Part shown: piece after piece, positions 37,211 to 46,083 of the stretch
How the letters are laid out: each line of letters starts with the position of its first letter
How positions within the stretch are numbered: position 1 is the first letter of the stretch
Source: CTSOIL-112 sp964293815
GTDB taxonomy: Bacteria; Pseudomonadota; Gammaproteobacteria; Burkholderiales; Burkholderiaceae
Length of the DNA stretch: 64,000 nt
NCBI GenBank assembly: GCA_964293815.1
Contig: CAXYYC010000010.1
Coordinates: 1 to 64,000, forward strand
Direction: 5' to 3'
Made by a program: the position numbers and the translations under genes
Notes under the pieces: model-generated
Databases searched by the model: none
Told to the model about the DNA's origin: nothing
Seen by the model: only the letters and a program-made list of their open reading frames with translations

Positions 37211-38302
37211 TCAAAATAGCGCGACATACTGCAACAGCAATTTTTCAATCCACGAGCGGATATTCAGCGGATGATCGGCTGTGCGCTTTTCCTGCGCCAA
37301 TTGCTGGGTAAAAGCGTGTAATTTCAGCAAAAATCCGTGATCGTGCGTTTGGGTGAGTTTGTGTAATGCGGCTTGTGCCTTAGGGTAATAGCGCGGTGCA
37401 GCACCGTTTTGCGCCACAATCGCTAAATCGTACAACCAGCGTTGCAACCACGTCATCAGCGCGAGCATGTCAACCGTGCGTTGCTCTTCTCCGGCCAATC
37501 GCGCCTTGTTCGCATCACTGATGTGTTTGTCAAACGTGGCCGCCGTGCCCACCACGTCCAGACGCGCGCCTTGCGCGAGCACTTGTATCCATGTGTGCTG
37601 AATCGCAAAGTAATCGGTGTCGATCAATTCGGCCACGCGCATCACCGCGCCGTTTTCCTGTTGCACATATTCCGCCCAGTTCGGATTGGGCTTGAGCGCG
37701 TTCAAATACGCCAATGCAGCCTCAACTGATGGCGCGGGCGCGTTGACCAATTGACAGCGGCTAACGATGGTCGGCAATAATTGCCGCACATCGTGCGCCA
37801 GTAAAATAAATACGGTGTTCGCAGGCGGCTCTTCCAGCGTTTTCAGCAGCGCATTGGCCGCATTGCGATTGAGTTTATGCGCCGGATACAGCACCACCAC
37901 GCGCTGACCGCCGCGATGACTGGTCTGATTGACCATATTATCCAGTGCGCGAATATCATCAATCGTGATTTCTTTGGACGGCTTTTCGGGGCGCAACTCC
38001 TCAATCGGATGCGCCGTATTCATGATGCTCGGACGCAGGACTCGATAATCGGGGTGGCTAAACGCGGCCAGCAAGTCACAAGCTGCGCACTGCCCGCACG
38101 CGTGATGCTCGGCGGTCGGCGTGTCGCACAACACACTGGCGGCCATCGCCTGCACCAATTGCTCACCGCCGGTATCCTCCGGCGCAATCACCAGATACGC
38201 ATGTGCCGCGCGCGGGGAGTGCTGGCGCGCAACCCATTGCTGAAAAACCGTTTGGTGCCAACTCAATGGCGTGGGAACACTCTGCGTCATATCGTCTATC
38301 AC
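37211..38302 (-). CDS. holB: DNA polymerase III subunit delta'
   Basis: HolB, 363 residues from a GTG that overlaps the tmk stop as TAGTG; an ATG four codons on is the alternative. It is part of the clamp loader placing the beta clamp on DNA. The AAA+ core has the degenerate nucleotide site expected of delta' and a Cys-rich zinc motif (CDTPTAEHHACGQCAACDLL). An NALLKTLEEPPANT motif and the SRC sequence around residue 178 are typical. Last gene of mltG-tmk-holB. Confidence 0.93.
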   Translation of the reverse strand: MIDDMTQSVPTPLSWHQTVFQQWVARQHSPRAAHAYLVIAPEDTGGEQLVQAMAASVLCDTPTAEHHACGQCAACDLLAAFSHPDYRVLRPSIMNTAHPIEELRPEKPSKEITIDDIRALDNMVNQTSHRGGQRVVVLYPAHKLNRNAANALLKTLEEPPANTVFILLAHDVRQLLPTIVSRCQLVNAPAPSVEAALAYLNALKPNPNWAEYVQQENGAVMRVAELIDTDYFAIQHTWIQVLAQGARLDVVGTAATFDKHISDANKARLAGEEQRTVDMLALMTWLQRWLYDLAIVAQNGAAPRYYPKAQAALHKLTQTHDHGFLLKLHAFTQQLAQEKRTADHPLNIRSWIEKLLLQYVALF

Positions 38303-38967
38303 TATTCAATCATCGCCAACTGCAAGTGTGGCCGCGCCACAATCGCCGCACGAATCTGTGCTTTCACCTCGTCCAACGAGCGCGTGCTATCGATCACCGC
38401 CATGCGTTGCGGTGCTTGTTCGGCGCGTTGCAGATAGGCGTCACGGGTGCGTTTAAAAAACTCAAACGACTCTTGCTCAAATTTATCCAAGCTTTCCTGC
38501 GTCTGCGCCGCGCGTTGGCTCACGCGCGTGCGTGCGACTTCCAACGGTACGTCGAATAGCAGCGTGAAATCCGGTTGCAAATCACCTTGCACCCAATATT
38601 CCAACTGCGTGATTTTATCAAATGCCACACCGCGCCCGCCGCCCTGATAGGCAAACGTCGCATCGGTGAAGCGATCAGAAATCACCACCTCGCCCCGCGC
38701 CAGCGCGGGCGCAATCACCTGCGCAATATGCTCACGCCGTGCGGCAAACATCAGCAAGGTTTCGGTTTCCAAATCCATGGTTTCATGCAGCAGTAACTCA
38801 CGCAAACGCTCGCCCAACGGCGTACCGCCCGGCTCACGGGTCAATACGGTGGTGCGCTGTGCGGCAATTTGCTCGGCCAACCACGCCATCGCCGTGGATT
38901 TGCCCGCGCCATCCACACCCTCTACGGTGATGAATAAACCTTGTTTGCTCGAATCGTTCATGCTCAT
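38302..38967 (-). CDS. tmk: Thymidylate kinase
   Basis: Tmk, 221 residues, phosphorylating dTMP to dTDP. P-loop EGVDGAGKST at about residue 16, the REPGGTPLGERLR motif (~45) binding substrate, and SDRFTDATFAYQGGGRG (~96) with the DR motif. The start ATG overlaps the mltG stop as ATGA, and the stop overlaps the holB start, so the three genes are translationally coupled. Confidence 0.97.
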   Translation of the reverse strand: MSMNDSSKQGLFITVEGVDGAGKSTAMAWLAEQIAAQRTTVLTREPGGTPLGERLRELLLHETMDLETETLLMFAARREHIAQVIAPALARGEVVISDRFTDATFAYQGGGRGVAFDKITQLEYWVQGDLQPDFTLLFDVPLEVARTRVSQRAAQTQESLDKFEQESFEFFKRTRDAYLQRAEQAPQRMAVIDSTRSLDEVKAQIRAAIVARPHLQLAMIE

Positions 38968-39977
38968 TGTTTCAAAATATATTTGCGTACCGCCGCATTG
39001 TGATCGGCCAAATTATTGGTGAACACACTGCTGCCATCACCCTTACCAACGAAAAACAGCACATCACTATCCGCTGGCAAAAATGCCGCGTTGAGCGAGG
39101 CTTGGCTCGCAGTGGCAATCGGCGTTGGTGGTAAACCACGGCGGGTGTAGGTGTTGTACGGCGTATCGGTGCGCATCATGACCGTGGTCAAATCGCCTTT
39201 GAACGCTTCTCCGACACCATAAATTACCGTCGGATCCGTCTGCAACGGCATCCCTTTTCTCATGCGATTGACGAACACCGCCGCGACCATCGGCCGATCA
39301 GCGTCCAAGCCCGTTTCCTTCTCCACGATGGAGGCCATAATCAGCGCTTCATACGGTGTGTTATACGGTAAATTCGGCGAATGCTTCGGCCACAATTCCG
39401 CTACTTTTTTGTTCAACAAATCATGCGCGCGCTTGAGTACGGTGGTTTCTTTTTCGCCCTTGCGGTACAAATAGGTATCGGGGAAAATCAGCCCTTCGAT
39501 GCTTTTTGCATCCGTCGGCTCGGTGATACCGACCGCTTTGACCAAATCCGCATCATTCAAATCCTGCGCATCATGCTGTAAATCCGCTTTGGCGAACGCT
39601 TGCTTGATCTCGCGCCACGTCACGCCCTCGGCAATGCGGATGCGACGTTGCGTGATTTGCCCTTTGGACAGGCGCGTGAGTAATTGGCTCAACGTCGCTT
39701 TGCTGTCAAACTCGTATTCGCCCATTTTGTAATCATTGGAACGCATGGTCAGCCACGCCAACAATTTGACCTGAAAGGCACTGAGTTTGCCGCCATTAGC
39801 CTGCGAGATTTTGCCCAACTGATCGTATGCCGACTGCGCCGCCTCACCGCGCTCCAAGTAAATGCTCTGCGGCTCGGTCATCGTCGGCGCGATGGGCGCA
39901 GATAGGCGCATATTCGCCCAGATCGCAAAAATTATCAGCAGTACAGCCACGCCCAGTAAACGTTTGAACCATTTCAT
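38964..39977 (-). CDS. mltG: Endolytic murein transglycosylase MltG
   Basis: MltG (YceG), 337 residues, a membrane-anchored lytic transglycosylase that cuts nascent peptidoglycan and sets strand length. An N-terminal membrane helix (~6-22) is followed by a LysM-like part and the YceG catalytic domain with the essential Glu in ASIVEKETGLDADRP (~213) and QTDPTVIYG. First gene of the mltG-tmk-holB operon, the same order as in E. coli. Confidence 0.95.
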   Translation of the reverse strand: MKWFKRLLGVAVLLIIFAIWANMRLSAPIAPTMTEPQSIYLERGEAAQSAYDQLGKISQANGGKLSAFQVKLLAWLTMRSNDYKMGEYEFDSKATLSQLLTRLSKGQITQRRIRIAEGVTWREIKQAFAKADLQHDAQDLNDADLVKAVGITEPTDAKSIEGLIFPDTYLYRKGEKETTVLKRAHDLLNKKVAELWPKHSPNLPYNTPYEALIMASIVEKETGLDADRPMVAAVFVNRMRKGMPLQTDPTVIYGVGEAFKGDLTTVMMRTDTPYNTYTRRGLPPTPIATASQASLNAAFLPADSDVLFFVGKGDGSSVFTNNLADHNAAVRKYILKQ

Positions 39978-40080
39978 CGATATATCTACCTCATTGTTTG
40001 ATCGCCCAAAGGGGATGTTTTATATGACAAGCCTCATTTTAAAGAACTTATCGCCTGCACATCGCGTTTTTCGAGATTTA

Positions 40081-40701
40081 TTACACCGTCACCATCAACA
40101 TGGCCTCATCGGGATGCAGCCAATGCGGCTGCTGTCGTATCGCGGCCAACCAGCGCGCGATATGCGGATAATCCAGCACATCCACATCAATTTGATCCAG
40201 CCAAAATAAATACGCCGCGCAACTGATATCAGCAATCGAAAAACCCGAAGAGACTAAATAGTCTGATCGCGACAAAGTACGATTCAAACTATCCAAATCA
40301 GCCAAAACGCGCCGACGCAGATAATCCAACACCGGCGCAGGCTGCGGCGACCAAAGCGTGGCAAAACGCAAATTCGGCACGCTAAAGCCAACCCGATTGG
40401 CCTCCCACGCCAACCACTCGACAATCGCCAGCCAATCCGCTTGCGTTGTACCGCACAACTTCTGCGTTTTCTGCGCCAAGTACTGCAAAATGGCGTTCGA
40501 CTGGCACAAAGCGTGCGCCTCATCCAACAAAACCGGTACTTCGCCAAATTTGCTTGACTGCGCGAATAGCGCGCCGCGTTCGGCTGGAGGCAAAGTCAAA
40601 TCGACCCAACGATACTCATGAGCAGTCTGCGTCAGCAATAAAAACAAACGCACTTTGTACGAATGCCCTGAATCAGTACTGCCGAATAAAGTCATTGTCA
40701 T
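40081..40701 (-). CDS. Glutathione S-transferase family protein
   Basis: A 206-residue GST-like protein. The N-terminal thioredoxin-like domain (~1-80) contains SGHSYKVRLFL and the cis-Pro segment GEVPVLLDE, then SNAILQYL, which normally binds the glutathione glutamyl group. The C-terminal helical domain has the SIADISCAAYLFW hydrophobic staple region with its Asp. Substrate unknown. Two ATGs two codons apart could start it. Downstream of the thiolase gene on the same strand. Confidence 0.88.
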   Translation of the reverse strand: MTMTLFGSTDSGHSYKVRLFLLLTQTAHEYRWVDLTLPPAERGALFAQSSKFGEVPVLLDEAHALCQSNAILQYLAQKTQKLCGTTQADWLAIVEWLAWEANRVGFSVPNLRFATLWSPQPAPVLDYLRRRVLADLDSLNRTLSRSDYLVSSGFSIADISCAAYLFWLDQIDVDVLDYPHIARWLAAIRQQPHWLHPDEAMLMVTV

Positions 40702-40757
40702 GGCGTGGTTCCGTATTGCAGCGCTTAATAATATTCAGCCCGATGTTCAACCCAACG

Positions 40758-41942
40758 TTAAATCTGACGCTCAACCGCCAGCGCCACGCCCATACCGCCA
40801 CCGATACACAGTGAAGCCAAGCCTTTTTTCGCGTCGCGCTTGCCCATTTCGTGCAACAACGAGACCAAAATTCGACAGCCGGATGCGCCAATCGGATGAC
40901 CGAGCGCAATCGCGCCGCCATTCACGTTGATCTTATCGGTGTTCCAACCCATTTCCTGATTCACTGCGGCAGCTTGTGCGGCGAATGCTTCGTTGATTTC
41001 CATCAAATCGACTTGCTCCGCAGTCCAACCGGCTTTGTCCAATGCCTTGCGCGACGCATATACTGGTCCCATGCCCATGATCGCAGGGTCAATTGCCGCA
41101 CTGGCAAAAGCGGTGATCGTGGCCAAAGGCGTCAATCCCAATTCTTTCGCCTTATCCGCGCTCATGACCATCACCGCCGCCGCGCCGTCGTTGATGCCCG
41201 ATGCGTTGCCTGCCGTGACCGTTCCGGCTTTATCAAAAGCGGGACGCAATGCGCTCAAACTCTCTGCATTGGTTTTGCGGTTGATGTATTCATCGGTATC
41301 AAATACCAACGGATCGCCTTTGCGCTGTGGAATCAGAACAGGGACGATTTCATTTTTGAATGCACCTGCATCTTGCGCCGCAATGGCTTTTTGCTGAGAC
41401 GCCAGTGCAAAGGCGTCTTGCGCCTCACGGCTGATGGCGTATTTTTTCGCCACGTTTTCCGCCGTAATACCCATGTGGTAGTTATTGAACGCATCCCACA
41501 ATCCGTCATTAATCATGGTGTCAACCAGCGCCGCATTGCCCATGCGGAATCCGTCGCGCGAGTTCGGTAATACATGCGCCGACGCACTCATATTCTCTTG
41601 CCCACCCGCAATGATGATGTCCGCGTCACCACAGGCAATCGCTTGTGCGGCAAGCATGACGGCTTTCAGCCCCGAGCCGCAGACTTTGTTGATGGTCATT
41701 GCGGACACGCTGTCAGGTAAACCGGCTTTAATCACCGCTTGGCGCGCGGGATTTTGCCCAGCACCAGCGGTGAGCACTTGCCCCAAAATCACTTCGTCAA
41801 TAGCTTCGCCAGCCACGCCCGTTTCTGCCAAAAGCGCCTTAATTACGGTTGCGCCCAATTCTGGCGCAGAAACTTTTGCCAAAGAGCCGCCGAATTTACC
41901 AATCGCCGTGCGTTTCGCGGCGACAATTACTGCTTCTTTCAT
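40758..41942 (-). CDS. Acetyl-CoA C-acetyltransferase (thiolase)
   Basis: A 394-residue thiolase. The acyl-binding Cys is in NKVCGSGLKAV (~88), the NEAFAAQAAAV motif holds an active-site Asn, GHPIGASGCRI contains the catalytic His (~350) and CIGGGMG the second Cys (~380). The pattern fits biosynthetic PhaA/AtoB-type acetyl-CoA acetyltransferases, which join or split acetoacetyl-CoA; a longer-chain substrate cannot be excluded. GTGAGGTCTAT precedes the ATG. It starts 7 bases after the aldehyde dehydrogenase stop, an operon. Confidence 0.93.
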   Translation of the reverse strand: MKEAVIVAAKRTAIGKFGGSLAKVSAPELGATVIKALLAETGVAGEAIDEVILGQVLTAGAGQNPARQAVIKAGLPDSVSAMTINKVCGSGLKAVMLAAQAIACGDADIIIAGGQENMSASAHVLPNSRDGFRMGNAALVDTMINDGLWDAFNNYHMGITAENVAKKYAISREAQDAFALASQQKAIAAQDAGAFKNEIVPVLIPQRKGDPLVFDTDEYINRKTNAESLSALRPAFDKAGTVTAGNASGINDGAAAVMVMSADKAKELGLTPLATITAFASAAIDPAIMGMGPVYASRKALDKAGWTAEQVDLMEINEAFAAQAAAVNQEMGWNTDKINVNGGAIALGHPIGASGCRILVSLLHEMGKRDAKKGLASLCIGGGMGVALAVERQI

Positions 41943-41949
41943 ATAGACC

Positions 41950-43368
41950 TCACTTCATTAAAAATTTCATAATTTGATCAAATCGTTTGCCATACGGTGG
42001 CGCAAGCAATGCCGCCGCGCTCCAGCGGGCTTGATGAAACACGGGGCGCAATTTACTGAAGGTCAAAAAGCCTTCGTAGCCATGATAATGCCCCATACCG
42101 CTCGCCCCCACGCCGCCGAACGGCATATCGGTCTGCACCACGTGCAACAGTGTATCATTCACACTCACACCACCCGAAATGATGTATTTGAGTAAATAAT
42201 CCAATTGCTTTTCATCATGGGTAAATGGATAAAAAGCCAACGGTCGCGGGCGAGCATTGATGTCCTCCACCACCTGCGACAATTCCGTATAGGCAATGAT
42301 CGGTAAAATCGGGCCAAAAATTTCACGCGTCATCAGTTCAATATCATTCGGCGCATCCAGCACCAACTGCGGTGTGATTTTTCGCGTCGCCGCATCGGAT
42401 GTTTCCCCATCAAATAACGGAATCACTCGCGCACCGGCGGCTTTCGCCTCATCCAGCGCGTGCGTAAGTCGCGCAAATGATTTGGCATCAATAATCGCCG
42501 TGTAATCCGTCGAATCTTTACCGCTATAGCGTTTTTGCACCACATCGCGCGCCATTTGCACAAAGGCATCGACTTTATGCGCGGGCACATACACATGATC
42601 GACCGTCACGCAGATTTGCCCCGCGTTCAAGCATTTGGCATACATGATGCGCTCGACCGCTGTTTTCAGGTCAAAATCATCCAATACGATTGCCGGCGAT
42701 TTACCGCCCAACTCCAAAGTCACGGGACACAAATTCTGCGCCGCTGCCGCCATCACCGCGCTACCGGTTTGCCCAGACCCTGTGAAGATCAAGTGGTCAA
42801 ACGGCTGTTTGGAAAATGCTTGCCCCGCGCCTTCTTCGCCGTCAATGAAACACAACTTCTCAGGCGGAAAGTATTTGCCCAATTGCTCGCTCAATAATCG
42901 TGTCAAATGCCGCGAATTTTCCGACATTTTAATCATGGCGCGATTACCTGCGCCAAAAATATTAATCAACGGACCCAACGACAAAAACAGTGGAAAATTC
43001 CACGGCACAATCACGCCCACCACACCGAGCGGCTGCGCCATCACCCGATTTTTTGCACCAAAAAAGCTTTTCAAATCCACGCCGCGACGTTGTGGCTTCA
43101 TCCATGATTTCAAATGCTTTTTGACGTGCGCGATTTCATTGAGCGACGGTAAAATTTCTGACAACATCGTTTCGTGAAACGAGCGATTGCCAAAATCCTG
43201 ATTGATCGCTTCGCAAATTGCCTGCTGCTGTTCACGCAAAAATTGCGCCAAATGATTTAGGTCTGCAATACGCTCATCATAACTCGGCACGGGGTATTTA
43301 AAATACGTTGCACGCTGTGCCAAAAAAGCCTGATGAATGCGCTGCTCAAGGTTTTGATCCATACTCAT
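41950..43368 (-). CDS. Aldehyde dehydrogenase, coniferyl-aldehyde dehydrogenase type
   Basis: An NAD(P)-dependent aldehyde dehydrogenase of 472 residues from the ATG at 43368 (GGAG eight bases before; other in-frame ATGs lie both sides). PWNFPLFLSLGPLINIFGAGNRA binds coenzyme, LELGGKSPAIV holds the general base Glu and NAGQICVTVDHV the catalytic Cys. Lacking the long N- and C-terminal extensions of the main family, it matches the class-3/CalB group acting on aromatic or long-chain aldehydes. Cotranscribed with the thiolase downstream. The true substrate is unknown. Confidence 0.9.
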   Translation of the reverse strand: MSMDQNLEQRIHQAFLAQRATYFKYPVPSYDERIADLNHLAQFLREQQQAICEAINQDFGNRSFHETMLSEILPSLNEIAHVKKHLKSWMKPQRRGVDLKSFFGAKNRVMAQPLGVVGVIVPWNFPLFLSLGPLINIFGAGNRAMIKMSENSRHLTRLLSEQLGKYFPPEKLCFIDGEEGAGQAFSKQPFDHLIFTGSGQTGSAVMAAAAQNLCPVTLELGGKSPAIVLDDFDLKTAVERIMYAKCLNAGQICVTVDHVYVPAHKVDAFVQMARDVVQKRYSGKDSTDYTAIIDAKSFARLTHALDEAKAAGARVIPLFDGETSDAATRKITPQLVLDAPNDIELMTREIFGPILPIIAYTELSQVVEDINARPRPLAFYPFTHDEKQLDYLLKYIISGGVSVNDTLLHVVQTDMPFGGVGASGMGHYHGYEGFLTFSKLRPVFHQARWSAAALLAPPYGKRFDQIMKFLMK

Positions 43369-43449
43369 GTCCATGTCTCCAAATGACTCGACGCCATACA
43401 AGCATTTTCATGCTGTTTCGCCGAGGCGTTGGGTTGCGGTTTACAGAAT

Positions 43450-44223
43450 TTATTTCAATAAAAAACACCGCTCAAAATTCTCCGACGTAATCCGCCCGAT
43501 TTCCGCCAAACTGGTTTGCCGCATATCCGCAATCGCCTGCGCCACATGGCGCACATACGCCGGTTGGTTCTGCTGACCACGATGTGGAACCGGCGCCAAA
43601 TACGGTGAATCGGTCTCAATCAACATTCGATCCAGCGGCACGAACTGCGCCGCTTCATGCACAATTTTAGCGTTTTTAAAACTCACAATACCCGAAAACG
43701 AAATATAAAAGCCCATGTCCAGCGCCTCACGCGCCATCGCCACATCCTCGGTAAAGCAATGCATCACCCCACCGATTTCACCCGCCTCCTCCTCACGCAT
43801 AATGGCGATGGTGTCCTCCTTCGCATTGCGTGTATGGATAATCAGAGGCTTACGCGCTTGTTTCGCCGCCGCAATGTGCGTGCGAAAACGCTCACGCTGC
43901 CAATCCAGCGCATTGCCCTCGTTTTTCGTCCAATAGTAATCCAAACCCGTTTCACCTGTGGCAATCACTTTCGGATGCGCCAGCATAGTCAGCAACTCGT
44001 CTAACGTCGGCTGATGCGCATCGGCGTAATCAGGATGCGTACCGACCGAACCATAAATATGCGGATGCGCCTCAATAATCGTGCGAATCCGCTCCCAGTC
44101 GGTAATATCCACGCTGATCGCCAAAGCACGCTCAACCTGATTGGCGCGCATATTCTCCAACAGCTTAGGCAAATCGTTGTACAGGTCTGGAAAATCAATA
44201 TGGCAATGGCTGTCTACAAACAC
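43450..44223 (-). CDS. tatD: TatD family metal-dependent DNase
   Basis: A TatD-family hydrolase, 257 residues when started at the GTG at 44223, giving (M)FVDSHCHIDFPDL exactly as in the family; the open frame upstream adds 43 residues without family support. The HxH metal site (DSHCHID) is at residue 4-10, with ATGETGLDYY (~90), IIHTRNA (~128), MHCFTED (~152) and the Asp of IETDSPYLAP (~203). Members are 3'-5' exonucleases or deoxyribonucleases. The usual holB neighbour is about 5 kb away. A terminator of ppk2 lies just upstream. Confidence 0.92.
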   Translation of the reverse strand: MFVDSHCHIDFPDLYNDLPKLLENMRANQVERALAISVDITDWERIRTIIEAHPHIYGSVGTHPDYADAHQPTLDELLTMLAHPKVIATGETGLDYYWTKNEGNALDWQRERFRTHIAAAKQARKPLIIHTRNAKEDTIAIMREEEAGEIGGVMHCFTEDVAMAREALDMGFYISFSGIVSFKNAKIVHEAAQFVPLDRMLIETDSPYLAPVPHRGQQNQPAYVRHVAQAIADMRQTSLAEIGRITSENFERCFLLK

Positions 44224-44334
44224 GTTATGGCTCGCTAAAATGAATAATGGGGTGATGGTAAATCTGTGATTTTCGTTGCGTGAATTATTGCGTTGATAAT
44301 TGCGTGGATTATACAAGCGATTGTCGCCCATCAC

Positions 44335-44368
44335 ATAAAAAAGAACGGTCATCCGAAAATGACCGTTC
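44335..44368 (-). terminator. Rho-independent terminator of ppk2
   Basis: GAACGGTCAT (44343-44352) pairs with ATGACCGTTC (44359-44368); on the - strand a run of six T follows. Confidence 0.9.
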
Positions 44369-44396
44369 CATCACACGTCAACGTATTGAATACGTT

Positions 44397-45839
44397 TTAG
44401 TCAAACGTTTGCTCACTGCGTCGCCCGCTGTCCAACACATGTCCCATACCCGGACGGCTCACGATCAAGCTGTCTGGCGGCACAACCACGCTGGTGTCTT
44501 TGTTGGCGTACGGCAGTAGATGCAGTACATGGCGCATCGCATTCAGACGCGCGCGTTTTTTACAATCGGATTTGATCACGGTCCACGGTGCATCAGCGGT
44601 GTCGGTGTGGTAGAACATCGCTTCTTTGGCCACGGTGTATTGATCCCATTTATCCAATGAAGCCAAATCAACCGGCGAGAGCTTCCATTGTTTCAACGGG
44701 TGGTGTTTACGCTGCATAAAGCGACGGCGTTGTTCCACACGGCTAACCGAGAACCAGAATTTAATCAGGATGATGCCACTGCGTACCAAGTTGCGCTCAA
44801 ATTCAGGACACTGGCGCATAAATTCAGAATACTCCGAATCACTACAGAATCCCATCACGCGCTCCACGCCCGCACGGTTGTACCATGAGCGGTCAAACAA
44901 GACGATTTCACCAGCACTTGGCAGATTTTGGATATAACGTTGGAAATACCATTGTGAGCGTTCACGATCGGTTGGTTTTTCCAAAGCGACCACGCGCGCG
45001 CCACGCGGATTCAAATGTTCCATCATGCGTTTAATCGTACCACCTTTACCTGCTGCGTCACGCCCCTCAAAAATAATCACAACTCGTTGGCCGGTTTCTT
45101 TGACCCAGTTTTGCAGTTTTAACAATTCCACTTGCAAACGGTATTTTTGTTCTTCATAGGTTTCGCGTTGCATACGATTTTTGTATGGATACGCGCCTTC
45201 GCGCCATTTTTCGGACAAGATGTCATCTGGATGACCTTGTTCTTTCAAGGCTTCTTTGCGCTCGGCAACCACTTGGCCGCGCAAAATGCGGTACATCATG
45301 GCTTTATCATCGGGCGACCATGTATCGACAATGCTTTTCACCGCATTGTGTGCAACGGCGTTTTTGTTTTTAGCCGTGCTGTTCGCAACGGCGTGTTTCA
45401 CCATATCACTCACACCTTGCATTTGGCTGTGTGCACGATTTTGTTGACGCTCATTCAACTCAAGTTTCACTTGCGCCGGTAATGGTTTTTGTGCGGCTGG
45501 TTTGCGTGCCGTTCGTGTTGCCGCTGCTTTTACCGCAGGTTTTGCTGTAGGTGCTTTTGCCGCTACCGCACGAGTTGCCGTACGCGATGCGGTGCTGGAT
45601 GTCGCACTGGATGTTGCACGAGTCGCCGGTTTTTTCGCCGCAGTGCTACGGGTGCTGACTGCTTTTTTCGGTGCAGTTTTTGCCGGTGTTTTTACTGTAG
45701 CGGTGGTTGCCGCTTTTGCAGCAGTCGCAGTAGTAACAGCGCGCGCTACGCGACGAACTGGCTTGGGCAAAACCGCTGCATTGGCATTGGCCTCTGTTGG
45801 CGTTGCTGCTGTATCGGATTTATTGCTTTGAGTTGCCAT
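44397..45839 (-). CDS. ppk2: Polyphosphate kinase 2 with histone H1-like N-terminal tail
   Basis: A 480-residue protein in two parts. Residues ~25-125 are Ala/Lys/Arg/Thr/Pro-rich low-complexity sequence (AAKKPATRATSS-like) similar to histone H1/AlgP tails. Residues ~215-465 are a PPK2 domain with Walker A (GRDAAGKGGTIKR), the lid (LEKPTDRERSQWYFQRY) and Walker B (LFDRSWYNRAGVERVMGF). PPK2 enzymes move phosphate between polyphosphate and nucleotides; this single-domain type usually makes ATP or GTP from polyP. TTAGGAGAAATAG precedes the ATG. Own promoter and terminator. The basic tail is the odd feature and might bind DNA or polyphosphate. Confidence 0.93.
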   Translation of the reverse strand: MATQSNKSDTAATPTEANANAAVLPKPVRRVARAVTTATAAKAATTATVKTPAKTAPKKAVSTRSTAAKKPATRATSSATSSTASRTATRAVAAKAPTAKPAVKAAATRTARKPAAQKPLPAQVKLELNERQQNRAHSQMQGVSDMVKHAVANSTAKNKNAVAHNAVKSIVDTWSPDDKAMMYRILRGQVVAERKEALKEQGHPDDILSEKWREGAYPYKNRMQRETYEEQKYRLQVELLKLQNWVKETGQRVVIIFEGRDAAGKGGTIKRMMEHLNPRGARVVALEKPTDRERSQWYFQRYIQNLPSAGEIVLFDRSWYNRAGVERVMGFCSDSEYSEFMRQCPEFERNLVRSGIILIKFWFSVSRVEQRRRFMQRKHHPLKQWKLSPVDLASLDKWDQYTVAKEAMFYHTDTADAPWTVIKSDCKKRARLNAMRHVLHLLPYANKDTSVVVPPDSLIVSRPGMGHVLDSGRRSEQTFD

Positions 45840-45886
45840 CTATTTCTCCTAACAAACTATGAAAATTGAACCACATACTGCAAATC

Positions 45887-45916
45887 ATTATACGCCTAAG
45901 AACTGGGTGTACGCAA
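45887..45916 (-). promoter_or_regulatory. Sigma-70-like promoter of ppk2
   Basis: Perfect TATAAT (45887-45892) with TTGCGT (45911-45916) 18 bases upstream on the - strand; about 50 bases before the ppk2 start. Confidence 0.55.
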
Positions 45917-45963
45917 AAAACATTGTGCAAAGTGTGTATTGTTTTTCTGATGAATCAGACACA

Positions 45964-45997
45964 TTGTATCAATATTGTTTCGTCACTATTGATACAA
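45964..45997. promoter_or_regulatory. Perfect 11-bp palindrome, likely operator
   Basis: TTGTATCAATA (45964-45974) and its exact inverse TATTGATACAA (45987-45997) are separated by 12 bases. AT-rich, without a T run, so unlikely a terminator; it sits upstream of the ppk2 promoter and 87 bases beyond the uvrD stop. Confidence 0.5.
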
Positions 45998-46083
45998 AAC
46001 GGATGTAAAAATAGTAAGTAAAAATTCATTGATTTGACATCGCTATCATCAGTCACCTTAATGTACCAAACAAACCGACGCGA

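Noticed and set aside
45489..45869. Cys/Arg-rich 126-codon + strand frame
   Set aside because: It is the reverse reading of the Ala/Thr/Lys-rich tail of ppk2; low-complexity sequence opens all frames.
45898..45925. AACTGGGTGTACGCAAAAAAC similar to the inner repeat of the 1-283 element
   Set aside because: The match is short and interrupted, and the stretch holds the ppk2 promoter; probably chance.
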